This document shows positions 8,780-16,935 of a stretch of DNA of 64,000 nt, piece after piece. Numbering within the stretch: the first letter of the stretch is position 1; each line of letters opens with the position of its first letter. Both the position numbers and the translations under genes were made by a program. The notes under the pieces were generated by a model. It searched no databases, had not been told where the DNA came from, and worked only from the letters and a program-made list of their open reading frames with translations. The stretch covers positions 250,743-314,742 of the forward strand of contig NZ_PGFZ01000005.1 of NCBI RefSeq assembly GCF_002923755.1. The letters run 5' to 3'. The stretch comes from Methylovulum psychrotolerans. GTDB lineage: Bacteria > Pseudomonadota > Gammaproteobacteria > Methylococcales > Methylomonadaceae.

Positions 8780-9864
8780 CCCCAGCAGCTTATGCGGTAT
8801 TGAACTTAACTGCCCTGGCGCACAATTTACGCAAAGTCCGCGAATACGCCCCTGCTGCCAAGATTATGGCGGTCATTAAAGCCAACGGCTACGGGCATGG
8901 CATGTTGCGGGTGGCGGAAACGCTGGCTCAGGCGCAAGCCGATGCGTTTGCCGTGGCGCGGGTGCAAGAAGGCATCCGCTTGCGTAAGGCGGGCTTGCAC
9001 ACCCGGATTGCCGTTTTGGAGGGCTTTACTTGCACCGAAGAGCTGGACGATTTATTGGCCTATCAATTGGATGCGGTGGTGCATACGGCCAGCCAATTGG
9101 CTTTACTGGAGCAGCATGACGGCTCAGCCCAGCTTGCCGTCTGGCTGAAACTGGACACGGGCATGAACCGCTTAGGCTTTAGCGCCGCCGAATTTAACGG
9201 CGTTTACCAGCGCCTAAGCCATTGCGCTTTAGTCCAGCAGCCCATTAACCTGATGACCCATCTGGCGAATGCGGATGATCGGCAAGATGCCATGACCTTG
9301 AAGCAAATAGCCCTATTTCGGCAAACCATCGGCAATGTGCCGGGTGAGCGTAGCATTGCCAATTCCGCCGGGATTTTGGCGTGGACAGCCGCGTTAAACG
9401 ATTGGGTGCGGCCTGGGGTGGTGCTGTACGGCATTTCGCCGTTTCCTGACAGCACGGGCGCACAATTGGCCTTACAGCCAGTCATGAGCCTGCATTCACG
9501 GCTGATTGCCGTTAAGCCCTTGGCGAAAGGCGATACCGTCGGCTATGGTTGCCGCTGGCAATGTCCCGAAGATACCACTCTGGGTGTGGTGGCGATAGGT
9601 TACGGTGACGGTTATCCGCGTTATGCCAAGCCGGGTACACCCGTATTGGTCAACGGCCAGCGGGTGCCGCTGATTGGGCGGGTGTCTATGGATATGATTA
9701 CCGTTGACCTCGCCAGCCAACCCGATGCCAAACCCGGCGATGCCGTGACCTTATGGGGCGAAGGCTTGGCGGTGGAGGAGATTGCCTTGTGTGCGGATAC
9801 CATACCTTATACGTTAGTGTGTGGCGTGACCCAGCGGGTGCGGTTGGTGGAAGCGGAGGGCTGA
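8776..9864 (+). CDS. alr: Alanine racemase
   Basis: A 362-residue PLP enzyme that converts L-alanine to D-alanine for peptidoglycan. The cofactor lysine is K35 in AVIKANGYGHG; the N-terminal TIM barrel continues with KLDTGMNRLGF. The second catalytic base is the Tyr in the VGYGCRW region, and the C-terminal beta domain includes RVSMDMITVDL. The start codon overlaps the dnaB stop (ATGA), so the two are translationally coupled, an arrangement common in gammaproteobacteria. The length is typical. Confidence 0.96.
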   Translation: MTPAAYAVLNLTALAHNLRKVREYAPAAKIMAVIKANGYGHGMLRVAETLAQAQADAFAVARVQEGIRLRKAGLHTRIAVLEGFTCTEELDDLLAYQLDAVVHTASQLALLEQHDGSAQLAVWLKLDTGMNRLGFSAAEFNGVYQRLSHCALVQQPINLMTHLANADDRQDAMTLKQIALFRQTIGNVPGERSIANSAGILAWTAALNDWVRPGVVLYGISPFPDSTGAQLALQPVMSLHSRLIAVKPLAKGDTVGYGCRWQCPEDTTLGVVAIGYGDGYPRYAKPGTPVLVNGQRVPLIGRVSMDMITVDLASQPDAKPGDAVTLWGEGLAVEEIALCADTIPYTLVCGVTQRVRLVEAEG

Positions 9865-9892
9865 GGTTAGCTTGGAAAAATCCCAGCTAACC
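9865..9892. terminator. Hairpin after alr
   Basis: GGTTAGCT, a 12-base loop and AGCTAACC begin right after the alr stop codon. There is no T-tract. It may terminate the dnaB-alr transcript or act as an RNA-processing hairpin. Confidence 0.45.
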
Positions 9893-9935
9893 TAATGGGG
9901 CGTAAACGTTACCGAACCATACGGGAGGATAGCAA

Positions 9936-10274
9936 GTGTCACAAACAGAAGCCTATTCGCTGGGCGTAAAAATTGCCTTTTGGTGCTTATGGTCGCTCTG
10001 TGCCGTATTTTTGCTGCCGTTTGCTTTTATTATCGTTCAATTGATAAATATAGGTTTTGTTAATGATCTCCCCAAGGATTGGGTAGTAATAGGCTGTTGG
10101 TCTTTCTTGGTAATGTCGGTAGGCGGCATTATTCTGTTCAGATTAGCCGACCAATTTTTACGGATGGTTCAACCTGCTTCTTTGCTTATCAGAAATATGG
10201 CTTTCACTGCGTTTGGTATACCTTTTGTCGCGTATGGGGGGTGTATGATAATGATATCGCCTTGGGGTAAATAG
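9936..10274 (+). CDS. Small multi-pass membrane protein, array copy 1
   Basis: A 112-residue protein of unknown function with three hydrophobic spans (about 12-38, 50-68 and 88-107). It shares a clear family pattern with the next three genes: M(S/P)xxExYSxxxKxxFWxxWxxC at the N-terminus, then QFL, SLLI and a C-terminal TFxxPFxAxGGC. Copy 1 has AYSLGVKIAFWCLW and FGIPFVAYGGC. The GGAGG before the ATG is a good ribosome site. The conserved terminal Cys and tryptophans mark a real protein family. It is the first gene of an apparent operon running to the radical SAM gene. Confidence 0.75.
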   Translation: MSQTEAYSLGVKIAFWCLWSLCAVFLLPFAFIIVQLINIGFVNDLPKDWVVIGCWSFLVMSVGGIILFRLADQFLRMVQPASLLIRNMAFTAFGIPFVAYGGCMIMISPWGK

Positions 10275-10303
10275 CCGCTTAAGTAAATGCTCAAGGATAG
10301 CAA

Positions 10304-10639
10304 ATGTCACAAATAGAAGCCTATTCACTAGGCGTAAAAGTTGCTTTTTGGTGCTTATGGTTGCTTTGTGCCGTATTTTTACTGCCGTTTGCTTATGTCA
10401 TGATTTACATGATCTGTGCTTCCCTAATGCCTATAGGTATTAAGTCCGCATTCGCCATAAACTGGCCAATAGGGAGTTGGCCTCTATTTTTGATATTGGC
10501 AGAAATCATTATCCTGTTCAGATCGGCCAGCCAATTTTTAAATAAGGCTAAACCCGCTTCTTTGCTTATCAAAAATATGGCTTTAACGGCGTTTGGTGCG
10601 CCTTTTATCGCCTTTGGGGGGTGCATAATAGCGGGGTAG
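10304..10639 (+). CDS. Small multi-pass membrane protein, array copy 2
   Basis: A 111-residue paralogue of the preceding protein, nearly identical to it in the first 30 residues (SQIEAYSLGVKVAFWCLW) and in the C-terminal block (PASLLIKNMALTAFG...GGC), but different in the central loop and second span. The leader AAGGATAGCAAATG resembles the leader of copy 1, so the unit of duplication included the ribosome-binding region. Function unknown. Confidence 0.75.
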   Translation: MSQIEAYSLGVKVAFWCLWLLCAVFLLPFAYVMIYMICASLMPIGIKSAFAINWPIGSWPLFLILAEIIILFRSASQFLNKAKPASLLIKNMALTAFGAPFIAFGGCIIAG

Positions 10640-10672
10640 GTAGCAAATTAAGTAAATGCCTGAGGATGGCAA

Positions 10673-11008
10673 ATGTCACCAATAGAAATCTATTCAATAG
10701 GGGAGAAAATTACTTTTTGGGTCGTGTGGCTTATCTGTCTTGGCTCTTTGTTGTTATTTTTGTTTGTCTTTTTTCCTATGATCCGTATAGGTTATCTGCC
10801 AATAGATTTCTGCGGTGTGATTATAGCCGGATGGAATGTAATGGGCATATTGGCGCAAAGCATTATCCTATTAAACTCGGCCAAGCAATTTTTTCTGAAA
10901 GCTAAGCCTGTTTCCATGCTTATTCAAAGGCTGGCGTTCATTACGTTTGGTATGCCTTTTCTTGCTTATGGTGGCTGCACATTGGTTACATTGGCCCGTT
11001 TTTGGTGA
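10673..11008 (+). CDS. Small multi-pass membrane protein, array copy 3
   Basis: A 111-residue, more divergent paralogue that keeps the family pattern: EIYSIGEKITFWVVWLIC, KQFFLKAKPVSMLI and TFGMPFLAYGGC. Three hydrophobic spans are predicted by eye. The leader GAGGATGGCAAATG again matches the earlier copies. Greater divergence from copies 1 and 2 suggests an older duplication. Function unknown. Confidence 0.72.
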   Translation: MSPIEIYSIGEKITFWVVWLICLGSLLLFLFVFFPMIRIGYLPIDFCGVIIAGWNVMGILAQSIILLNSAKQFFLKAKPVSMLIQRLAFITFGMPFLAYGGCTLVTLARFW

Positions 11009-11054
11009 ATACAACACGGGTAACGATATTTAGATAATAGACGAGGATAACGCT

Positions 11055-11378
11055 ATGCCACCCCTAGAACCCTATTCAATCGCCACAAAAATTGCGTTTT
11101 GGTTTTTGTGGCTTATCTGTGCCGCTTTTTTGTTGCTGGTTGTTCGTATGGCTCCTATGCTTAATATAGCGTTTTGGTCGATGCCTAAAGGGGGGGCGAT
11201 ACTATGGTTTTCATTGGTCATATTAGGGCAAGGCGGCATCCTGTTTAAGCTGACTAAGCAATTTTTGTGTAGGACGCTCGCCGCTTCTTTACTCATTAAT
11301 CGGCTGGCACTTACAACCTTTGCCCTGCCATTTGTTGCCGTCGGTGGCTGTAGCCTATTCATGATGTCTTTGAGCTAG
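11055..11378 (+). CDS. Small multi-pass membrane protein, array copy 4
   Basis: A 107-residue paralogue: LEPYSIATKIAFWFLWLIC, KQFLCRTLAASLLI and TFALPFVAVGGC. A strong GAGGATAACGCT leader precedes the ATG. Its stop codon is immediately followed by the ATG of the Lgt-like gene with no gap, which ties the array to the downstream enzyme genes by translational coupling. Function unknown; a partner or substrate role for the downstream membrane enzyme is a guess. Confidence 0.72.
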   Translation: MPPLEPYSIATKIAFWFLWLICAAFLLLVVRMAPMLNIAFWSMPKGGAILWFSLVILGQGGILFKLTKQFLCRTLAASLLINRLALTTFALPFVAVGGCSLFMMSLS

Positions 11379-12080
11379 ATGGCTATCCATATCCTGTTCG
11401 ACCTCTTGGCACTGGGCAGTGGCGTGTTCATCAGCCTCTGGTTTCGCCGCCAATATGGCTTAGTGCGTCCGGCGGGCATTACCCACGCGGCGCAGTACCA
11501 TTATTATTCAATCGCCCTGATGATGGGGCTAATTATCGGTAGTCTGTTGTTTGGTACGCTTAACCTGCATCTTGCCGGACAGGGCGGGGTGGCAAAAAGC
11601 ATGTTAGGGGGCGTATTTGGGGCGATTGTCGCGGCGGAGGCGTTTAAATATGTTGCCGTAATCCGCCAGTCTACCGGACTGTATTTTGTGCCGGGACTGA
11701 TTATGCTGATTTCGGTAGGGCGGGTAGGTTGTTTTTTGGCGGGTTTGCCGGATTTTACCTATGGTGTGCCGACGGCCTTGCCGTGGGGCGTGGATTTTGG
11801 TGATGGCATCCGCCGCCATCCGGTACAGTTGTATGAGTCTGTGGCTATGTTGGCGGCGTTAGCGGTTTTATTGCTGAACTATCCTAAGCATCCGGTATTT
11901 TGGCAGCGGCAAGGTTTTTATCTGTTTGTGCTGGTGTATGCCGGACAACGTTTTGTCTGGGAGTTTATCAAGCCTTATCCGCCCGTGTTGGCGGGGCTTA
12001 ACCTGTTCCATTGGTTAAGCTTGCTATTGGTGGGTTACGCGCTATTTATGCTGAATCGGGAGCAAACTCATGGCGAATAA
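11379..12080 (+). CDS. Lgt-like membrane protein (divergent prolipoprotein diacylglyceryl transferase family)
   Basis: A 233-residue polytopic protein with the Lgt layout: ISVGRVGCFLAGLPDFTYG (~111-129) followed by the Lgt signature GIRRHPVQLYES (~143-154). Canonical Lgt moves diacylglycerol from phosphatidylglycerol onto the lipobox cysteine. Here residues that I recall as essential are changed: the HGG motif reads LGG (L76), the Asn of GRxGN is Cys (C118), and the C-terminal Arg-x-Pro region reads KP (K198). A changed substrate is therefore likely and it should not be taken as the housekeeping lgt. It starts directly after the small-protein array and overlaps the radical SAM gene by 11 bp, so the genes are probably co-translated. 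Confidence 0.8.
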   Translation: MAIHILFDLLALGSGVFISLWFRRQYGLVRPAGITHAAQYHYYSIALMMGLIIGSLLFGTLNLHLAGQGGVAKSMLGGVFGAIVAAEAFKYVAVIRQSTGLYFVPGLIMLISVGRVGCFLAGLPDFTYGVPTALPWGVDFGDGIRRHPVQLYESVAMLAALAVLLLNYPKHPVFWQRQGFYLFVLVYAGQRFVWEFIKPYPPVLAGLNLFHWLSLLLVGYALFMLNREQTHGE

Positions 12081-13452
12081 AGCCCGCCCTTATCTGTTCT
12101 ATGGGCAGACGCAATCGCTATGCGAGGTCTGTCTTGCCGTTGTGCCTGCGAAAATTATTTTTCAACAGGGCAATGTCTATTATCAGAAGCGTTGCCTTGA
12201 GCACGGTGTCCAGAAAACCCTGGTGTCCACTGATATTGCCTATTTCAAACGCTGCAAGGAGTATCTGAAACCCGGCGACATGCCCGGCAAATTCCAAACG
12301 GCAATCCAGCACGGCTGTCCGCACGACTGTGGTTTATGCCCCGACCATGAGCAACATTCCTGCTTAGCTTTGTTCGACATTATTGACGAATGCAATATGT
12401 ATTGCCCGGTTTGTTTCGCTAATTCCGCACCCGGCAAAGGCAATCCCCGCAGCCTTGAAGATATTGAAAAAATGCTGCAAACGCTGTTGGCGAGCGAACA
12501 AGAGCCGGATTTGGTGCAGGTGTCCGGCGGTGAGCCGACCTTGCATCCGCACTTGCTGACGATTTTGCGCCGCCTGAAAGCCAGCCCGATTCGCCATCTG
12601 ATGCTCAACACTAACGGCATCCGTATCGCGCGTGATCCTGAACTGGTTGCCGGGCTGGCAAGCCTGATGCCGGGCTTTGAGGTTTATCTGCAATTTGATT
12701 CGCTAAAAGCGTCCGCTTTGCAGAACATACGCGGCCAGGATATGCGCAACATCCGCATTAAGGCTTTGGAAAACTTGGAGCGGCACAATATATCCACCAC
12801 CTTGGTGTGTGTCATCCGCAAAGGCGTGAACGATGATGAAATTGGCGAGCTGATCCAGTTTGCCCAGCAATGGCGGTGTGTGCGTGGCGTTACCTTCCAG
12901 CCTGTGCAAGATGCCGGGCGCAACGAAATGGACGCGGACACGGCGGAGGGCAACCGGGGCGGACGTATAACCTTAAGCGAAATCCGTACCCGCATCATTG
13001 AGGCGGACAACCCGTTTGGCGATGCTGATATGATCCCTCTGCCTTGCCATCCCGAAAATATTGCCATCGGTTACGGCATCAAATCGGCTGGAACTATTGT
13101 GCCAGTGACGGGCTTATTGCCGCGTGAAGAGCTGCTCCAAGGTGTGACCAACACCATTACCTTTGAAAAAAGCGCGGGCTTGCGTGAGGCGTTTTTAAAG
13201 CTGTTTTCGCTGGATATGTGCAGTGAAAAAACCGCTGAAAATCTCAATACTCTGTTGTGTTGCCTGCCGCGTATCCAAGGTGGTGGGCTCACGTATGAAA
13301 ACGTCTTTCGGGTGGTCATTATCGCCTTTATGGACAAATACAGTTTTGACATCGGCTCAGTCAAACGCTCCTGTATCCACTTTGTCGAGCCGGACGGGAA
13401 AATTTACCCGTTTGACACTTGGAATTTATTTTATCGGGATAAACGCCCTTAG
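12070..13452 (+). CDS. Radical SAM protein resembling tetraether/membrane-spanning lipid synthases
   Basis: A 460-residue radical SAM enzyme. The N-terminus has a metal-site pattern C18-x2-C21 ... C42-x2-H45 (KRCLEHG). Next comes HGCPHDCGLCPDH (C83, C87, C90) and then the SAM-cluster motif CNMYCPVC (C108, C112, C115). SGGEPTLHP is the SAM-binding GGE region. This succession, CxxC/CxEHG/CPxDCGLC/CNxxCPxC, matches the MJ0619-type family that contains archaeal tetraether lipid synthase (Tes), which couples lipid tails through C-C bonds. The C-terminal ~150 residues hold more cysteines. It overlaps the Lgt-like gene, which also suggests a lipid substrate. The exact reaction here is unknown. Confidence 0.8.
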   Translation: MANKARPYLFYGQTQSLCEVCLAVVPAKIIFQQGNVYYQKRCLEHGVQKTLVSTDIAYFKRCKEYLKPGDMPGKFQTAIQHGCPHDCGLCPDHEQHSCLALFDIIDECNMYCPVCFANSAPGKGNPRSLEDIEKMLQTLLASEQEPDLVQVSGGEPTLHPHLLTILRRLKASPIRHLMLNTNGIRIARDPELVAGLASLMPGFEVYLQFDSLKASALQNIRGQDMRNIRIKALENLERHNISTTLVCVIRKGVNDDEIGELIQFAQQWRCVRGVTFQPVQDAGRNEMDADTAEGNRGGRITLSEIRTRIIEADNPFGDADMIPLPCHPENIAIGYGIKSAGTIVPVTGLLPREELLQGVTNTITFEKSAGLREAFLKLFSLDMCSEKTAENLNTLLCCLPRIQGGGLTYENVFRVVIIAFMDKYSFDIGSVKRSCIHFVEPDGKIYPFDTWNLFYRDKRP

Positions 13453-13463
13453 TGTGCATCCTC

Positions 13464-13505
13464 AGGCCTGTTAGCTTGTCATAAAAATGACAAGCTAACA
13501 GGCCT
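13464..13505. terminator. Perfect 18-bp hairpin ending the membrane-protein/radical-SAM operon
   Basis: AGGCCTGTTAGCTTGTCA, loop TAAAAA, then the perfect complement. It lies between the convergent radical SAM and ModC-like genes. There is no T-tract; symmetry and position suggest bidirectional termination. Confidence 0.65.
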
Positions 13506-13577
13506 TGTCAGGATAGCGACATCGAAAAACTTAGGCCAAACTTGTCCGGTACAGGCAAAGCTAGCACCATTAGGCTA

Positions 13578-14696
13578 CTATTGGCTCTTATCGAAAAGCT
13601 GGTTAAAGGTGCTGGGTTCGGCATTGGAGCGGTATGAGAAAGATTGGGTTTTTGCCAGACAATAGACCCTGTCGCCTTCTTTTAAGTCCATGTCGCGGCA
13701 GGCTTTTAAGGTAATCCCCGCCAACCAGACCGTGCCGCAGTCTATTTGCACCAATACCCCGTTATCACGCCGGATTAACGCGCAAATTTCGCCGTTGATT
13801 TGGTTTTGGATGGAAATGCCGGGGATATAATGCCGCGATAGCGCGATCTCGTTGGCGGGGATGCTGATGGTCACCCATGACCCTAACGGCAGTTCGGGGC
13901 GTAACGGCAGCACCAGTCCGATGCCGTAGCTTTGTGCCAAGGTGCAGCCGTCGGCAAGGTCGTGCTGGGTGACGAGGGCGGGAATTCGGTTGTCAATTTG
14001 GCTTAGGCCGATTTTTTGTAGTAAATCGGCATCTTGCAGCAGATCATTAATTAAGCCGACACGGATGATGCGGCCTTCGGCGAGTACCGCCGCCTTAGCA
14101 CTGAATTCGCTGATGTTGCCTAAGGTGTGGCTGGCGTAAAACAGCGGCAAAGCCAATTCAGTTTGCAGGCGTTTCAGCAGGGGTGTCACCGCGTGGGCAA
14201 AATGCCCCATCGTCGCTAAAGGATCATCTAATAACAATAGCTTAGGCGATTTTAGCAAAGCTTTTGCCAATAAGACCCGTTGCCGCTCGCCTGTCGATAA
14301 ATGCCGCATCGGCTGTTTCAGCAACGCGCCGATGTCCAAAAATTCAATCAAGCTGGCGGGCTTTAAGTTGCGCCGTTGTTTGGGTGTCCGCTCATACACC
14401 GCAAACAGCCCGTCCTGCACGGTCTCTTCGGCAGGCAATTGGTCGTATTGCAGCACCGCCCCGATAGGCCGCTGTTCGCGCGGCACCATAATGCCTTTGC
14501 CGCTATCGAACAGCAGCTTGCCGTCTAAAGCAATCCGCCCCGATTCAGGCAGTAAGGTCCCCGCCAATAAGCCCAAGACGGTGCTTTTACCTGCCCCGGA
14601 GCGGCCCAGTAAGCCCATGTTTTCGTCTTGTACGGATAAGTCGGTGGTTAAGTCGAAATTGCCGCGCCGTAGCGTGACCTTCATTTCTAGCCGCAT
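13578..14696 (-). CDS. Orphan ModC-like molybdate ABC transporter ATPase (degenerate)
   Basis: A 372-residue protein with an ABC ATPase domain and a C-terminal Mop/TOBE-type domain (~290-360), the ModC architecture. Walker A is GRSGAGKST (31-39), the Q-loop is VLQYDQ, the signature is LSTGERQ (133-139, usually LSGGERQ), and the H-loop His is H190. Two odd points: the Walker B catalytic Glu is Asp (LLLLDDPLA, D158), and the D-loop normally SLD reads TMG. No modA or modB is adjacent; both neighbours are unrelated. It may serve a distant permease, or be a weakly hydrolysing, molybdate-sensing ATPase. The family call is firm, transporter function is not. Confidence 0.75.
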   Translation of the reverse strand: MRLEMKVTLRRGNFDLTTDLSVQDENMGLLGRSGAGKSTVLGLLAGTLLPESGRIALDGKLLFDSGKGIMVPREQRPIGAVLQYDQLPAEETVQDGLFAVYERTPKQRRNLKPASLIEFLDIGALLKQPMRHLSTGERQRVLLAKALLKSPKLLLLDDPLATMGHFAHAVTPLLKRLQTELALPLFYASHTLGNISEFSAKAAVLAEGRIIRVGLINDLLQDADLLQKIGLSQIDNRIPALVTQHDLADGCTLAQSYGIGLVLPLRPELPLGSWVTISIPANEIALSRHYIPGISIQNQINGEICALIRRDNGVLVQIDCGTVWLAGITLKACRDMDLKEGDRVYCLAKTQSFSYRSNAEPSTFNQLFDKSQ

Positions 14697-14903
14697 GGTA
14701 AGCTCCTTTCGTTATGTTGTTTAGTATATAACGATAGCAAGCAGATAACGCGCCAAGTTGGGAGGGTGTGGCGAGCTATGAAATACTGTTTGCTGCAAGG
14801 GTCTTAGGCGATATAGAGTCCGGTGTTAAGCAAGCGACGGGCTAAATATTGATACACGGTTTATAGGCCATCGTGCAAAGGCTAAAGACCTTTGCACTCC
14901 ACG

Positions 14904-15845
14904 CTATTTCGTGGTCATCGCCCCCATTTTTACCACTTCAAAATCGGTGTTATGCACTTGCTTTAAGGTGTTGAGGATGTTGTCGTCCCAGCGGTCATCG
15001 GCGGTGCCGGAGATGTACATATTGCTGCCGTTATCGGCGACCATCATGCCGTATTTCTTTAAGGCTTTTAGGATAACTTGGGCGGGCGGCGAGAATTGGC
15101 TGATGTCGTAACTGGCTTTTAGGCGTAGCCGTGCGCCCATGGGCAATAGGTTGGTGCTGGTGTTGCTGCTGGCAAAATGCCGTGCCGGGGCGATGTAGGC
15201 TTTGCGGGTTTGCGCGACGGTAAAGCGGATGGCGTGGTTAATGGCTTTGTGCAGGTAGACTTCATCATAGCGCACCAGGCCGGGCAGGATCGGTAGGCCT
15301 GCGGCATCGGCGGATGTCCAGCCGGCGGGACGTAAGGCGTTGGAGCTTAGGTCAAAAATGGCACCGGAGCCGACATCCCAACTGCCGTTGGCTTGCGGGT
15401 AAGAATTCCAGGTTTCATACAGTTTCCAATGATCCTGATCGACCACTAAAACATGGCGGTCGCTGCCAGATTCTATAGGGGCATTGGCCGGAATGGGATA
15501 AGGGCCGGGGTCGCTTTCGCTGCTGTAAGTGAAGCTGACGGGGACTTTCGGGGTAGTGCCGGAAACGACGACGTAGGGTATGCCGAAGGGTTTGCCGTCC
15601 GCCCAATAGGCATTGGCGCCAAAATCAGGGTGTAACGCTACCCCGCTGCCCATTTGGTTAATCAAAACCGTTGAGTTGGGGTCAATAGGTTTGGTGTCTA
15701 TCGGCTGGTTCCAGGCGTTGTCGGCAGGAAAAAAGCGGTTGCCATGCAGGTCGGCGTTAAGCCCCAGCCCCGTATCGCAAGCTAAGCTTTGGGTGGCCAT
15801 GCCGCCGATTAAAAGCGCTAAAAAGCCCAGTTTTGTTGTTTGCAT
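14904..15845 (-). CDS. Secreted protein of unknown function
   Basis: A 313-residue protein with a Sec signal peptide (MQTTKLGFLALLIGGMATQSLA, likely cleaved before CDTGLG). The mature part has a conserved-looking start (FFPADNAWNQPID), GIPYVVVSG, DRHVLVVDQDHWKLYETW and a Trp/Asp/Asn-rich end (DDRWDDNILNTL). I have seen similar all-beta secreted proteins in many bacteria but cannot name a characterised family. No catalytic motif is obvious. A clear GAGGAA ribosome site precedes the ATG. It stands alone between a ModC-like gene and ypjD. Confidence 0.7.
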   Translation of the reverse strand: MQTTKLGFLALLIGGMATQSLACDTGLGLNADLHGNRFFPADNAWNQPIDTKPIDPNSTVLINQMGSGVALHPDFGANAYWADGKPFGIPYVVVSGTTPKVPVSFTYSSESDPGPYPIPANAPIESGSDRHVLVVDQDHWKLYETWNSYPQANGSWDVGSGAIFDLSSNALRPAGWTSADAAGLPILPGLVRYDEVYLHKAINHAIRFTVAQTRKAYIAPARHFASSNTSTNLLPMGARLRLKASYDISQFSPPAQVILKALKKYGMMVADNGSNMYISGTADDRWDDNILNTLKQVHNTDFEVVKMGAMTTK

Positions 15846-15968
15846 TTTGGTGTTCCTCTGTGTCCGTTGCCGTTAGGGGTGTGCTTGCAAGTAGGATAGC
15901 AAAGCCCGGCAAAGGCAGCTGTGACATTTGCACCAAGGCTTTGGGTGAAATGCGCATAGCGGATTGGC

Positions 15969-16763
15969 TTAGCGGTGCAAAATCAACTCCAATACCAATT
16001 TACTGCCAAAGTATGCCAACAGCAGCAGGACAAAACCGCTGACAGTGCACTGAATGGCGGTTTTGCCGCGCCAGCCATAGCATTTTCTGCCGAGTAACAG
16101 GCTGGTGAAAATCAGCCACGCCACTATCGACAGCACGGTTTTATGTACCAGATGCTGGGCAAACAGGTCTTCGACAAAAGCAAAACCACTGATGAGTGAG
16201 AGGGTCAGGAAAAAGACCCCGGTGGCGATCATTTGGAACAGCAGCGACTCCATCGCCTGCAATGAGGGCAGAGCTTGGATGAAGCGTTTGGGCGGATGGC
16301 TTTTCAGTTGCTGGTCTTGGATATAGAGCAGTAGGGCTTGTAAGGCGGCGATATTCAGCAGGCTAAAGGCAATGATGGAGGTCAGGATGTGGCTGGTCAT
16401 GCCCCAGCTGTAGTGGGAAAGGTGCTGGCTGGGGTCGGCAAAATTAATGTCCAGCCCTAGCATGGTGGCGGCGATGGGAAACAGCACGGCTCCGAGTTTT
16501 TCGACTGGCTTGTTGAGGGCGGCGAGCAGCAGCACCAAGGCGACAATCATGGCGACCAGCGAGGCGGTGCTGAAAAAATTAAAGCTAAAGCTATGGTAGC
16601 GGGTAAATTCGCTGGCGACAAAGGCGATATGTGCGCACACGGCGACCCACGCCAGATAAATCGGTGCGTATCGGCGCTGGTTTTCGCGCATCTGCCGGAA
16701 GATTAACGCGGTGCTTGCCAGATAGGCAAAGATTGCAAAAGTAGCGAGGGCGATGGAAATCAT
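15969..16763 (-). CDS. ypjD: Inner membrane protein YpjD (cytochrome c assembly family)
   Basis: A 264-residue polytopic protein with about eight membrane spans. It contains the CcsA/CcmC-like region HYSWGMTSHILTSIIAFSLLNIAALQALLL and the later HKTVLSIVAWLIFTSLLLGRKCYGWRG, which carry the conserved histidines and the Trp-Arg-Gly. YpjD/CorE proteins sit next to ffh in many gammaproteobacteria, as here, where the genes are divergent. Start 16763 is chosen because it gives the usual family length; an in-frame start 81 bases upstream would add a basic, non-membrane extension. Precise function is not known; a link to cytochrome c assembly is by fold only. Confidence 0.8.
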   Translation of the reverse strand: MISIALATFAIFAYLASTALIFRQMRENQRRYAPIYLAWVAVCAHIAFVASEFTRYHSFSFNFFSTASLVAMIVALVLLLAALNKPVEKLGAVLFPIAATMLGLDINFADPSQHLSHYSWGMTSHILTSIIAFSLLNIAALQALLLYIQDQQLKSHPPKRFIQALPSLQAMESLLFQMIATGVFFLTLSLISGFAFVEDLFAQHLVHKTVLSIVAWLIFTSLLLGRKCYGWRGKTAIQCTVSGFVLLLLAYFGSKLVLELILHR

Positions 16764-16935
16764 TGGCTTATTTTTAGCGCGGCGATGACGGTAGAGGGTA
16801 AGCAGGATGGGTTTGGCAATGACTGCTAAGTGCAAAGGTCTCATTGGCTATGTTAATATAACAGGTTAAATAGTCCTAGTGCATTTATGCCTACGGATAG
16901 CTTCTTTGTCTTTTAAGAATAATAACAACGCCGAT

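Larger units (their letters stand above)
9936..11378 (+). repeat. Tandem array of four paralogous membrane-protein genes
   Basis: Four 320-340-bp coding units in direct orientation, separated by 29, 33 and 46 bp. They are related throughout, with the strongest conservation at the 5' ribosome-site/start region and at the 3' end. Copies 1 and 2 are the closest pair. Confidence 0.85.
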
